Source of the DNA: Nocardia alba NBRC 108234
GTDB taxonomy: Bacteria; Actinomycetota; Actinomycetes; Mycobacteriales; Mycobacteriaceae
Assembly: GCF_001612665.1 (NCBI RefSeq)
Contig: NZ_BDAX01000014.1
Coordinates: forward strand, 124,001 to 188,000
Direction of reading: 5' to 3'
Length of the DNA stretch: 64,000 nt
Both the position numbers and the translations under genes were made by a program. This document shows positions 52,542-60,719 of the stretch, piece by piece; within the stretch, counting starts at the first letter, position 1, and each line of letters begins with the position of its first letter. The notes beneath the pieces are model-generated. The model made no database searches. It was not told the origin of the DNA and worked only from the letters and a program-made list of their open reading frames with translations.

Positions 52542-53108
52542 GTGACGGACCGGCATCAGCCCACGCGCGCACCCGGCATCGCCAGGGCGCTCGCCGTGTT
52601 GCTGCTGCTGGCCGGGATCGTCGCCATGCACTCGGCGGTCTTTGCTCCCGCGCACGCCGACGACAGCGCGCACGCGCCGGTCGTCACCCTCGCGCCACCC
52701 GACCACTCGAACCCGCCAGCCGCCGCCCTCGCGCCACCCGACCACTCGGACCCGCCGTCCGCCACTCCGGTCGACGAGCACGTCACGGTCCCCGCGATCG
52801 CCCACCTCGCGCGGGACACTCCTGCCCTCGCCGAAGCGCCGTTCACGGACTCGACGCTGCCCATCGCCGCTCCCACCGCCCCACACACGGGCTGCGGCGC
52901 GGCGGGCTGCGATGAACACACCGCCATCCACGCCTGCGTTTTCGTCCTGGCCGCACTCGCCATCGCACTGACCCTGGTCCTGCTCTACCGCCTCGGCGAC
53001 ACCGTCGAAGCCGCCCGGCGCCCCACCCGGGCCTGGCGCGGCCGCCGCGAACGCCCGCCGGCGTGGACCGTTCTCACCCTTTCCCAACTGGCGATTCTGC
53101 GGATCTGA
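52542..53108 (+). CDS. DUF6153-like membrane protein with Cys/His cluster
   Basis: 188 residues. N-terminal hydrophobic segment (ARALAVLLLLAGIVAMHSAVF), a periplasmic Pro/His-rich part with a tandem repeat LAPPDHSNPPAAA / LAPPDHSDPPS, then a Cys/His cluster GCGAAGCDEHTAIHACVF at the mouth of a second transmembrane helix (VFVLAALAIALTLVLLYRL). The C-terminus PPAWTVLTLSQLAILRI matches the DUF6153 pattern. DUF6153 genes commonly adjoin DUF305 genes, as here (66 bases apart). Cys/His/Met content suggests metal, perhaps copper, handling. TAGACT is seven bases before the GTG. Confidence 0.75.
   Translation: MTDRHQPTRAPGIARALAVLLLLAGIVAMHSAVFAPAHADDSAHAPVVTLAPPDHSNPPAAALAPPDHSDPPSATPVDEHVTVPAIAHLARDTPALAEAPFTDSTLPIAAPTAPHTGCGAAGCDEHTAIHACVFVLAALAIALTLVLLYRLGDTVEAARRPTRAWRGRRERPPAWTVLTLSQLAILRI
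52690..52756 (+). repeat. two-copy in-frame direct repeat in the DUF6153-like gene
   Basis: CCTCGCGCCACCCGACCACTCG occurs at about 52690 and again about 39 bases later with only minor divergence in the following bases, giving LAPPDHS twice in the protein. It is a coding tandem duplication of 13 residues, not a mobile element. Confidence 0.7.
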
Positions 53109-53173
53109 CAGGCGCGGCACCGTGCGTGCCTCGCCAGTGTCGACACCTCACCCGAATCCCCAGGAGGATCACC

Positions 53174-53773
53174 ATGTCCATCAGTCGTACCCACGTGCTC
53201 ATCGCCGCGACCGCCGCCGTCTTGTTCGCGGCGGGCTGTAGCACCGACAGCACCACCACCCACCCCGCCGAACACACCTCTCCCGTCACGACCAGCGCCG
53301 CCGCGAGCACCGACTTCAACGCGGCCGACGTCAGCTTCCTGCGGATGATGTACCCGCATCACGCGCAGGCCGTCGAGATGGCGAAGATAGTGCCGAGCCA
53401 CACCCAGAACCAGCGGCTCATCGCACTGGCCGCCCAGGTCGAGAAGGCTCAGGCGCCGGAGATGCGGCAGATCACCGATCTGCTCGCCGGTTTCGGCGAA
53501 CCGGCGCCGAGCGCGACCGAAGACCACGCCGGGCACGATATGCCCGGCATGATGACCGACGCGCAGATGAGCGATCTGCGGGCGGCGAACGGCGCGGAAT
53601 TCGACCGGCAGTGGCTGACGATGATGATCGCCCACCACGAGGGCGCGGTCGCGATGGCCGAGGCCGAGCTGAACGCCGGCGTGAATCCGCCATCACGTCA
53701 GCTCGCGACGGCGATCGTGGCCGACCAGGAGGCCGAGATCACCACCATGCGCGGCATGCTCGAACAGAACTGA
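53174..53773 (+). CDS. DUF305 lipoprotein, probable copper-related
   Basis: 199 residues. Lipobox LFAAGC, then a ferritin-like four-helix DUF305 domain with paired-histidine motifs MYPHHAQAVEMA and MIAHHEGAVAMAE, and a loop DHAGHDMPGMM rich in His and Met. The family is often linked to copper or to metal resistance, but activity is unproven. GGAGG precedes the ATG by eight bases. Probably cotranscribed with the DUF6153-like gene; a terminator hairpin follows. Confidence 0.87.
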   Translation: MSISRTHVLIAATAAVLFAAGCSTDSTTTHPAEHTSPVTTSAAASTDFNAADVSFLRMMYPHHAQAVEMAKIVPSHTQNQRLIALAAQVEKAQAPEMRQITDLLAGFGEPAPSATEDHAGHDMPGMMTDAQMSDLRAANGAEFDRQWLTMMIAHHEGAVAMAEAELNAGVNPPSRQLATAIVADQEAEITTMRGMLEQN

Positions 53774-53779
53774 TCGGGG

Positions 53780-53809
53780 GCGGCGCCGGGTGCGACACCC
53801 CGGCGCCGC
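53780..53809 (+). terminator. terminator hairpin after DUF305 gene
   Basis: Stem GCGGCGCCGGG (53780-53790) with CCCGGCGCCGC (53799-53809), eight-base loop, six bases past the stop. No T-tract. Confidence 0.7.
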
Positions 53810-53928
53810 GTCTCGGTTCGTCATCGAATTCACCACCGCGCCCTGACGTCACCCGGAATCAGCCAGTACGGTCGATATGTTCGGCTCCGGCCCAACCGGC
53901 GCGTGCGATCTCGAGGCAGGGGAGAGAA

Positions 53929-54468
53929 ATGCGAGTACTGGAACGGCTGGGGCTCGGGACCGCGCTCGCGGCCACCGCGACCGGAGTGATCTTCATCGGC
54001 GCCTGCTCCAAGCAGGTGCCGGGCACGGCCGAGGTCAACCAGGGCGAGCTGGCTTCCTACACCTCCGAGGTGGCGGCGTCGTCGGCGGCGGCGTCCTCGT
54101 CGAAGGCGGCGAAGATAGAGGCGGCCAACGACGCGGCATGCGATGGCCTGCGCTCGGCCAACAAGACCTCGGTCACCTCGTTCAACGCCTACATCGCGGC
54201 GTCCAACGATCAGGCCCCCGATGCCGACGCCAAGGCCACGGACGCGGTCGCCACCCTGCGCAACAGCGCCAAGGACCTCGACCGCAAGATCACCGGCGAT
54301 GTGATCACCGATCTGTCCGTGCCGCTGCGCGACTACGTCCAGAAGACCAACACCCTCGCCGACACCCTCGAACGCAGGGCACCCACCGGCGAACTCAACG
54401 GCGTGATCGACACTTTCAATACGTCCAAGGACACCGCGATCGGGGTGTGCGCGCCGTACGGCAGCTGA
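53929..54468 (+). CDS. lipoprotein of unknown function
   Basis: 179 residues from the ATG at 53929, preceded by AGGGGAGAG. Signal peptide with lipobox IGAC; the mature part is helical with Ala/Ser/Lys-rich low-complexity (SSAAASSSKAAKIEAAND) and two Cys (ACDGL near the middle and VCAPYGS at the end) likely bridged. Resembles widely distributed, uncharacterised mycolate-bacterial lipoproteins. The longer in-frame extension to 53611 is a shadow of the DUF305 gene. Confidence 0.75.
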   Translation: MRVLERLGLGTALAATATGVIFIGACSKQVPGTAEVNQGELASYTSEVAASSAAASSSKAAKIEAANDAACDGLRSANKTSVTSFNAYIAASNDQAPDADAKATDAVATLRNSAKDLDRKITGDVITDLSVPLRDYVQKTNTLADTLERRAPTGELNGVIDTFNTSKDTAIGVCAPYGS

Positions 54469-54532
54469 TCGCCTCGTAACAAGAACGTGATCGTTCACGA
54501 TTCCTCTCCGGACACACCATCTGGAGGGTTGC

Positions 54533-55864
54533 GTGCAGATATATCTGAAATACGTTGTGACAGCGGCTATTACCGCGATGACGCTGATTTCGGGCACCTG
54601 GCTCCCGACAGCGGCGAAGGCCGATCCGGTCACCGCGAAGCAGTGCGAGGTCACTACCGGCCGCACCCCGCAGTCCGCGACACCGGCCGAAGCCGCGCTC
54701 GACCCCGCCGTGCTGGGGGCCGCCATGGCACGGGCCACCGACGTGACCCGCTTCAACATCCAGCTGTACCGCAACAACTGCCTGATCGCGACCGGCCCAC
54801 GCAACGCCGAATCCGGTGGGGTGGCGTGGAATCTGTGGAGCGGAACGAAGAGTGTCGTGGCGCTCGTCGCCGGGGCCGCCGTCGACGCGGGCCTGTTGCG
54901 GATCGACGCGCCGATCGGCGACTACCTACCGCCAGGCCTCGGCGACGCCGCACACCGTGAGATCACCGTGCGCAATCTGCTCACCGAGTCCTCCGGCATG
55001 GAGGTCGCCGTTGCCGCGGAAGGCGCGACAGGGCTGGCGCAACTGGATCCCAATGTCGTCGCACAGGCACTCGCGATGCCGATCGAACGCCCGCAGGGCA
55101 CGATGTTCCGCTACAGCCAGCGCGCGGTCGACCTACTGGTCTATGTGATCGGGCAGTCGGTCGGCGAGGACTTCCAGTCCTTCGCCCAGCGAAAGCTGTT
55201 CGACCCGTTGGGTATTGCCCGCAGCGACTACTACTGGGCTCGCGACCGCGCCGGAAACACCTACGGCCACGCGCATTTGATCCTTCCCCCGGACGACTTC
55301 GCGAAACTCGGCCTGCTCGTGGGCAATCGGGGTCGCTGGAACGACCTGCAGGTGATCTCCGCGGACTACATGCGGGCGGCGGTGTCACCCTCGCCGAGCA
55401 TGCCCTGTTACGGCTTCTTGTTCGTGATCAACGGCGCACCGTGTCGCCTCGAGTTTCCCGGACTCCCCGACGACGCGGTGAAGATGTCGGGGATGCTGCG
55501 CAACGACAGCTTCATCGTGCCCAGCCTCGGCATGGTGCTGAATTGGACCGGCGTCGCGACCGTGGGCAGTTCGACCACCTACACCCACGACGTGATGCGC
55601 ACGCTCGTCTCCGCGTTCCGCGACCAGCAGATCCCCGATCCCGGCGAATATCGGGAACGTCCCGATGTGAGCGTGACCGACCCGATGATCGCCCGACCCG
55701 ACGCCTTCTTCGGCACCCTCGGCGTCGGCCCGTACGCCTACCCCGGTTGCAATTTCCTCGACTGTCTCGGCGAGACTCCGAAGGCCCCGTTCGCGGATTC
55801 ACCACCGGGATGCGTCGTCCTGGGGTGCGTCGGCACCGATCCCCGCACACCGGGCATCCGCTGA
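54533..55864 (+). CDS. secreted serine hydrolase, class C beta-lactamase fold
   Basis: 443 residues from the GTG at 54533, preceded by GGAGGG. Cleavable signal peptide (about 1-30, ending AKADPV). Beta-lactamase/DD-peptidase fold with WSGTKSV (SxxK nucleophile) and FRYSQRAVDLLVYVI (tyrosine motif; the usual YxN third residue is Gln). The C-terminal 60 residues are a Pro/Cys-rich extension (CNFLDCLGE, GCVVLGCVG) not part of the core and probably disulfide-linked. Likely an esterase or peptidase acting on the envelope; resistance to beta-lactams is not implied. Confidence 0.85.
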   Translation: MQIYLKYVVTAAITAMTLISGTWLPTAAKADPVTAKQCEVTTGRTPQSATPAEAALDPAVLGAAMARATDVTRFNIQLYRNNCLIATGPRNAESGGVAWNLWSGTKSVVALVAGAAVDAGLLRIDAPIGDYLPPGLGDAAHREITVRNLLTESSGMEVAVAAEGATGLAQLDPNVVAQALAMPIERPQGTMFRYSQRAVDLLVYVIGQSVGEDFQSFAQRKLFDPLGIARSDYYWARDRAGNTYGHAHLILPPDDFAKLGLLVGNRGRWNDLQVISADYMRAAVSPSPSMPCYGFLFVINGAPCRLEFPGLPDDAVKMSGMLRNDSFIVPSLGMVLNWTGVATVGSSTTYTHDVMRTLVSAFRDQQIPDPGEYRERPDVSVTDPMIARPDAFFGTLGVGPYAYPGCNFLDCLGETPKAPFADSPPGCVVLGCVGTDPRTPGIR

Positions 55865-55972
55865 GCCCGGGCGTGGATCTGCGGGCTCCTCGACGCCGGT
55901 CGCGTACCCTCGAATCATCCGGATAGGACCAGTAGGGACCGGTCGGCCTACCAGAAAAAGGAGCCACTGGCG

Positions 55973-56704
55973 ATGCCCGCACCGCTGCGTGACAGCGCAG
56001 TGCCCAAACACGAACAGTTGCGCGCGATTCTGCTGCAGAAGTGCACGCGTGAGCTGCAGCCGGGCGATCTGCTGACCAGCGAGCGCAATCTCATGCAGGA
56101 CTACGGCGTCAGCCGGATCACTGTGCGCGAGGCGGTCGGTCAACTCGTGAACGAGGGATATCTGGTTCGGGTTCGCGGCAAGGGCACCTTCGTCGCGCAC
56201 CGGCCGGTGCAATCGCGGCTGCACCTGGCTTCGTTCACCGAGGAGATGCGCGCGCTCGGCCACCAGCCGACCACCCTGGTGCTCGTCGCCGAGGAGGCGA
56301 TCGCGCCCGAGGCCACCGCCCGCGCGCTGCGGCTGCCACAGGGCGTGCCCGCCTACCACGTGCGCCGATTGCGGCTGGCCGACGACGATCCGGTCAGCGT
56401 CGACGACGCCTGGTTCAATCCCGAACTGGTGCCCGGCCTGATCTCGCACGATCTCTCGGGCTCGATCTACCGAACCACGGCCGATCGCTACGGCAGGCCG
56501 ATCGAACGCGCCCTGCAGACGGTGGACGCCCAGGCCGCGGAGGCGAGTGTCGCGGATCTGCTCGGAGTCAGGAAGGGCGCTCCCGTACTGCATTTCGACC
56601 GGGTGTCGTTCAGCGCGGAAATACCGATCGAGCACACCCAGAGCTGGTACCGCGCCGACCGCTACCGCGTGCAGATGGAAGTGGGTCAGCGGCCACCCGC
56701 GTAG
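55973..56704 (+). CDS. GntR-family regulator, HutC/UTRA type
   Basis: 243 residues. N-terminal GntR winged helix (about 10-76: KHEQLRAILLQK... SERNLMQDYGVSRITVREAVGQLVNEGYLVRVRGKGTFVA) and C-terminal UTRA ligand domain (about 100-235) that in relatives binds sugar phosphates or amino-acid intermediates. The ATG has AAGGAG ten bases before. Upstream, GTAGG...CCTAC (55932-55951) around ACCGGT is an imperfect inverted repeat that may be an autoregulatory site. No sugar-transport genes adjoin it, so the ligand is unknown. Confidence 0.87.
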   Translation: MPAPLRDSAVPKHEQLRAILLQKCTRELQPGDLLTSERNLMQDYGVSRITVREAVGQLVNEGYLVRVRGKGTFVAHRPVQSRLHLASFTEEMRALGHQPTTLVLVAEEAIAPEATARALRLPQGVPAYHVRRLRLADDDPVSVDDAWFNPELVPGLISHDLSGSIYRTTADRYGRPIERALQTVDAQAAEASVADLLGVRKGAPVLHFDRVSFSAEIPIEHTQSWYRADRYRVQMEVGQRPPA

Positions 56705-56790
56705 CAGACCACGCCGATACGGTGTGAAATCAGCGTATTTCAGTTACCGTCCTGGGAGCTACCACAGTGAAGTTCTCGGAGGTATCACCC

Positions 56791-57066
56791 ATGTCCATCC
56801 GTCAATCCACCCCCACGAGAGCGGGCCTGTTGGCCGCGCTCGCCGCGGCAACCCTGCTCGGCACCGGCGGCACCGCCAACGCGGTCGGCAGCGCCGACTG
56901 GGACCTGCTGCCCTCTGGTTCGGTCGAGCTCGGCCCGCCCACCGGCAGCTCGATGGGCTCAGTCGACGTCGGTAGCGGCACCGGCTCCTTCGACGCCGAC
57001 CTCGGCTCGAGTGCCCCGCGCCCGGTTTCCTCGGGCTCGGCCGCGCTGCCGATCTTCGCCCGCTGA
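56791..57066 (+). CDS. small secreted Gly/Ser-rich protein
   Basis: 91 residues from the ATG at 56791 with GGAGGT nine bases before; an in-frame GTG at 56767 is less likely. A signal peptide (LLAALAAATLLGTGGTANA) is followed by a short Gly/Ser/Asp-rich mature chain (GSMGSVDVGSGTGSFDADLGSS). No Cys. A small exported envelope protein of the type common in mycolate bacteria; function unknown. Confidence 0.65.
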   Translation: MSIRQSTPTRAGLLAALAAATLLGTGGTANAVGSADWDLLPSGSVELGPPTGSSMGSVDVGSGTGSFDADLGSSAPRPVSSGSAALPIFAR

Positions 57067-57224
57067 TCCACTGCGAGCCGTCGTGGCCGAGTAGTTTCGG
57101 CCGCGGCGGCCCCGGAGTCGGACAGTTGCGGCACAGCCTGTTTCGTATCGGGAAAACCGGGCATCCGTTCATTGTGGTGCCCTCCGGCATTCCACGATCC
57201 CGACACCGAACAAGGTGAGATCTG

Positions 57225-57380
57225 ATGATTATTCTCGGCGCAGTACTCCTCATTGCTGGACTCGTTTTCGGCATCCCCCTGCTGAACACGGTGGGAGTCA
57301 TCCTCCTGGTCGTCGGCGTCGTGCTGGCATTGGTCGGCAGCACCGGACGTGTTGTCGGTGGCCGCCGGCACTACTACTGA
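57225..57380 (+). CDS. DUF6131 small membrane protein (51 aa)
   Basis: Beginning MIILGAVLLIAGLVFGIPLL and ending GRVVGGRRHYY, this short ORF is two hydrophobic helices with a basic tail. The pattern (xLGxxLLIxG, GVILLVVG, GSTGR, GGRRHYY) is that of the actinobacterial DUF6131 family, about 50 residues. AAGGTGAG precedes the ATG. Next to another small membrane protein gene, 35 bases downstream, with which it may be cotranscribed. Function unknown. Confidence 0.8.
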   Translation: MIILGAVLLIAGLVFGIPLLNTVGVILLVVGVVLALVGSTGRVVGGRRHYY

Positions 57381-57415
57381 CCGTGCGAAGAATTCGTCGA
57401 AATCGAGGAACAGTC

Positions 57416-57628
57416 ATGGCAGGCAGTAGATCTCGCATCGTTTCGATCGTCGTCTTGGTGTGGTTGCTGATCGGCGTTCTGGCCGCGGGCCAGCGCGGCT
57501 ACTACACCGAACGCGACCAGAATTGCGCGACACTCGGCACCATCGCGGTGACGATCATCGCGGGCCCACTGAACTATGTGGGCGCTAATCCGAAGGTCGA
57601 TGATTGCGACCTCCCCCAGCCGAGCTGA
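57416..57628 (+). CDS. small membrane-anchored protein, 70 aa
   Basis: MAGSRSRIVSIVVLVWLLIGVLAAGQRGYYTERDQNC: an N-terminal transmembrane helix followed by a short outside portion with two Cys. GAGGAA precedes the ATG. Similar small proteins often accompany DUF6131 in actinobacteria. A T-tract terminator lies directly after the stop. Function unknown. Confidence 0.65.
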   Translation: MAGSRSRIVSIVVLVWLLIGVLAAGQRGYYTERDQNCATLGTIAVTIIAGPLNYVGANPKVDDCDLPQPS

Positions 57629-57633
57629 CCGAT

Positions 57634-57665
57634 ACCGCCGTGGCCGAATATTCGGCCACGGCGGT
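57634..57665. terminator. bidirectional terminator
   Basis: Perfect 15-bp stem ACCGCCGTGGCCGAA (57634-57648) with its complement (57651-57665) and a two-base TA loop (opening wider in practice), followed by TTT on the + strand. It abuts the stop codon of the convergent MHYT gene. Confidence 0.85.
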
Positions 57666-58415
57666 TTACTTCGGCTGACGCGGTCGGCGCTTTTCATCGA
57701 ACTCCGATTCGGCCAATCCGACCACGATCACCAATCCGGTGACCACCAGCGACACCGTCGCGATCAACGGCAGCAGCAATTGCACCGGGGTGACGCCGTC
57801 CACCATCACCATCGATTCGCTGTGCCGCACGCGCATCGCCGCCATCGCCGTGTAATGCATGCCGCACACCGCGATTCCCATGACAAGCGCGGCGCCCATT
57901 GTCATCAGCAGGCCACGCACATGCAGCATGAACCACAGCGCCGCCGTCGCCGTCACCACCGCGACCACGAGTGACAGCACCATCAGCGTCGGCTCGTATT
58001 CGATCACGGCCTGCACGCGCATCGCCCACATCCCCAGGTAATGCATGGCGGCGACGCCGAGCCCGGTGATCGCACCCCCGAACGGCAGCGTCACCCATTC
58101 ATTGCCACCACCGGTGACGATGGTGAGCCCGATCAGCACCACCCCGATCGCGACGACGGCGCTGAGCAGCGTCAACGGCACGTCGTAGTGGATGGGCACA
58201 CCGCCGATGCCGAATCCGAGCATGGCCGTGAAGTGCATGACCCAGATGGCCGCTCCGCCCAGCGCGACCGACGCGGCGATGAGCCACCAGAGTGGCGCGG
58301 CCGACACCTTGGCGTGCACGGCGCACCGTAGCCCGAGAACCGAACCGATGAACGACAGAACGAAAGCCAGTACCGGAGTCATCCAGCCATTGCCGAAGTG
58401 CTCGATATGAAGCAC
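57666..58415 (-). CDS. MHYT-domain membrane sensor protein
   Basis: 249 residues, seven transmembrane helices. Three MHYT motifs, MHFTAM, MHYLGM and MHYTAM, at the ends of successive helices; the His/Met pairs are proposed to bind copper and sense O2, CO or NO. Unlike most MHYT proteins it has no attached GGDEF, EAL or kinase domain; the short C-terminal tail (EKRRPRQPK) is basic. Probably a stand-alone sensor or a metal-binding membrane protein. Start GTG at 58415. Confidence 0.88.
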   Translation of the reverse strand: MLHIEHFGNGWMTPVLAFVLSFIGSVLGLRCAVHAKVSAAPLWWLIAASVALGGAAIWVMHFTAMLGFGIGGVPIHYDVPLTLLSAVVAIGVVLIGLTIVTGGGNEWVTLPFGGAITGLGVAAMHYLGMWAMRVQAVIEYEPTLMVLSLVVAVVTATAALWFMLHVRGLLMTMGAALVMGIAVCGMHYTAMAAMRVRHSESMVMVDGVTPVQLLLPLIATVSLVVTGLVIVVGLAESEFDEKRRPRQPK

Positions 58416-58569
58416 GCGCGTTCCCCTGATCTACCCTCTGCATTTGATAGTGGGCTAGAGACTAAACCCACGGACACAGGCACAACACGGAGACCGGGAA
58501 TTCCACGAAACTATTTCAACGCGCAATACTCACAATCGAGAAATACAAACCGGTCGGAATTCGCGCGAA

Positions 58570-59016
58570 TCAATCATTTTGCGAGCGCGCACGGATCACC
58601 GCGGCCAGCCGATCCAGGGATTCCTGGTTGCGCACCGAGAAGATCAGGTCCTGCGCCGGGCCGGGGATCAACTGCGCGGGCCCGCGCACGGCGCGTTCGA
58701 CCATCCGGATGGTGGTGTGCCCCGCTGATTTCTCGGCGAGCGTGAACGAGATCCAGGCCGAGCCGACCGACCACAGCCGCGCCTCCAACTCCAGCCGGTG
58801 CGGCGGGTCGATCGCCCGCACCACCGTGGTGTCGCTGATCAGCACCGGCCACAGGCCGAATCGGTAGTGGATGCGGCTGCCGACGGCGGGCCAGCCGGGG
58901 TCGACCTCACCGATGTGCGAGGCGCCGACCACCCAGCTCGCGTAGAGCCAGCCGTCGGCCAGAGTCGCGAACGCCCGCTCCGGCCGCACGGGCACGGTCA
59001 CCTCGGCTGTCAGCAC
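58570..59016 (-). CDS. SRPBCC (polyketide-cyclase/StART-like) family protein
   Basis: 148 residues from a GTG at 59016 preceded by GAGGAA. VLTAEVTVPVRPERAFATLADGWLYASWVVGASHIGEVDPGWPAVGSRIHY and later RLELEARLWSVGSAWISFTL give the helix-grip fold that encloses a hydrophobic ligand. The ORF continues upstream in the minus strand to 59832, which is a shadow of the peptide transporter. Ligand unknown. Confidence 0.8.
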   Translation of the reverse strand: MLTAEVTVPVRPERAFATLADGWLYASWVVGASHIGEVDPGWPAVGSRIHYRFGLWPVLISDTTVVRAIDPPHRLELEARLWSVGSAWISFTLAEKSAGHTTIRMVERAVRGPAQLIPGPAQDLIFSVRNQESLDRLAAVIRARSQND

Positions 59017-59178
59017 GTCTGATTCCTCGTCCGTCGTGGGAGTTCGGTCACCACAGCTTAATTGGCGTCGGCACCTGCCGCCGGGCGTGTTCGCGCCCGC
59101 CCGACGAGCACGGCACGCCGAACCCACGACGATGCGGGAAAATTGCTGTCTACCGTTTCGACGTGGGATCGTTCCCTC

Positions 59179-60666
59179 ATGTCGCAGGAAGAACCACGGC
59201 TCGGCGACCCGCCGAGCCCCGCCGACACGGCGGCCGAACGCACCCTGTTCGGTCATCCGATCGGTTTGACCAATCTGTTCGGCGTCGAGCTGTGGGAGCG
59301 TTTCTCCTTCTACGGCATGCTCACGATCCTGGGCTACTACCTCTACTACTCCACCACCGAGGGCGGCCTCGGGATCGCGCAGAGCACCGCGCTCGGCATC
59401 GTCGGCGCGTACGGCGGCTTGGTATACCTGTCCACCGTGCTCGGCGGCTGGATTGCCGACCGAGTGCTGGGGATGGAGCGAACGGTCTTCTACGGCGGTG
59501 TCGTGGTGGTGGCCGGGCACCTCGCGCTGGCGGTATTGCCGGGTCTCGCCGGAGTCGGCGTCGGTCTGGTACTCATCGCGCTGGGCAGTGGCGGATTGAA
59601 GGCGAACGCGTCGTCGTTGCTCGGCACCCTCTACGCGCCCACGGACGCGCGGGTCGACGGCGGGTTCACGCTGTTCTATCTCGGCATCAATATCGGCGCG
59701 TTCTGTGGCCCGCTGCTGACCGGCCTGTTGCAACGCGAGTGGGGTTTCCACGTGGCCTTCGGCGCCGCGGCGGTCGGCATGGCGCTCGGTCTGACCCAGT
59801 ACGTGGTCTTCCGCCGCAACCTGGGCACCCATGGGCGCGAGGTGCCCAATCCCATCACCGGTCGCGAATTGATCCCGGTGCTGATCGGTGTCGCCGTCGC
59901 GGCGGTCGTGGTGCTGGTGGCAGTGCTGGCGGAGCTGATCACGCTGGAGAACCTCTCCGATGTCACCACCGGCGTCATCGTGGTCGCCTCGGTCGTCTAC
60001 TTCGCGGTGCTGCTGCGCAGTGCCAAGGTGACCCAGGTCGAACGGACAAGGGTGGTCGCGTTCATCCCGCTGTTCATCGCCAACGCGGTGTTCTGGTCGC
60101 TGTTCCAGCAGATGTTCACGATGCTCGCGGTGTATTCCGACGAGCGCGTCGACTGGCGGATCTTCGGCTGGGAGGCCCCCGCCAGCTGGATCGGTTCGGT
60201 CGAGCCGGTGTGGATCATCGCGCTCTCGCCGCTGTTCGCGCTGATGTGGACCAAGCTCGGCAATCGCGCGCCGAGCACGCCGATCAAGTTCGCGCTCGGC
60301 GTGATCGGGATGGGCATCGCGTTCTGGTTGTTCGCGCTGCTCAGCGGTTTCGACGGCAAGACCGTGCCGGTGCTCGCGGTCTTCGTGATCCTCGGCGGCT
60401 TCGCGGTCTCGGAATTGCTGCTCTCACCGATCGGCCTGGCGGTGACCACCCATCTCGCGCCCGCCGCGTTCCGTTCGCAGATGATGGCCCTGTACTTCTT
60501 CTCCGTCGGTATCGGCACGTCGATGGCGGGCACCCTGGCCCGCTTCTACAGCCCCGAGAGCGAGGTCGCCTACTTCGGGTTCAGCGGCGCCGCGGCCATC
60601 GTGGCCGGTCTCGTCGTCGTCGCGTGCGCGCCCTGGATCAAGCGCCGCATGCAGGGCGTGCACTGA
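59179..60666 (+). CDS. proton-coupled oligopeptide transporter (POT/PTR2 family)
   Basis: 495 residues, 12 or more transmembrane helices of the MFS fold. ELWERFSFYGM at about residues 38-48 is the ExxERFxxY motif used for proton coupling; FTLFYLGINIGAFCGPLL is the PTR2 signature. Imports di- and tripeptides. The ATG is the first Met after the shadow start upstream. The next gene, an amino-acid permease, begins 54 bases on, so nutrient uptake genes are grouped here. Confidence 0.92.
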   Translation: MSQEEPRLGDPPSPADTAAERTLFGHPIGLTNLFGVELWERFSFYGMLTILGYYLYYSTTEGGLGIAQSTALGIVGAYGGLVYLSTVLGGWIADRVLGMERTVFYGGVVVVAGHLALAVLPGLAGVGVGLVLIALGSGGLKANASSLLGTLYAPTDARVDGGFTLFYLGINIGAFCGPLLTGLLQREWGFHVAFGAAAVGMALGLTQYVVFRRNLGTHGREVPNPITGRELIPVLIGVAVAAVVVLVAVLAELITLENLSDVTTGVIVVASVVYFAVLLRSAKVTQVERTRVVAFIPLFIANAVFWSLFQQMFTMLAVYSDERVDWRIFGWEAPASWIGSVEPVWIIALSPLFALMWTKLGNRAPSTPIKFALGVIGMGIAFWLFALLSGFDGKTVPVLAVFVILGGFAVSELLLSPIGLAVTTHLAPAAFRSQMMALYFFSVGIGTSMAGTLARFYSPESEVAYFGFSGAAAIVAGLVVVACAPWIKRRMQGVH

Positions 60667-60719
60667 CCGGGTTTTGCGGGTAATCCCCGACTACGTTCGT
60701 GAGAAGAAGGAGAGATACC

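Noticed and set aside
52690..52756. Possible CRISPR-like or mobile repeat
   Set aside because: Only two copies, in frame, inside a gene; a simple coding duplication.
58570..59832. 420-residue version of the SRPBCC gene
   Set aside because: The first 272 residues are a shadow of the peptide transporter; the GTG at 59016 with GAGGAA is the natural start.
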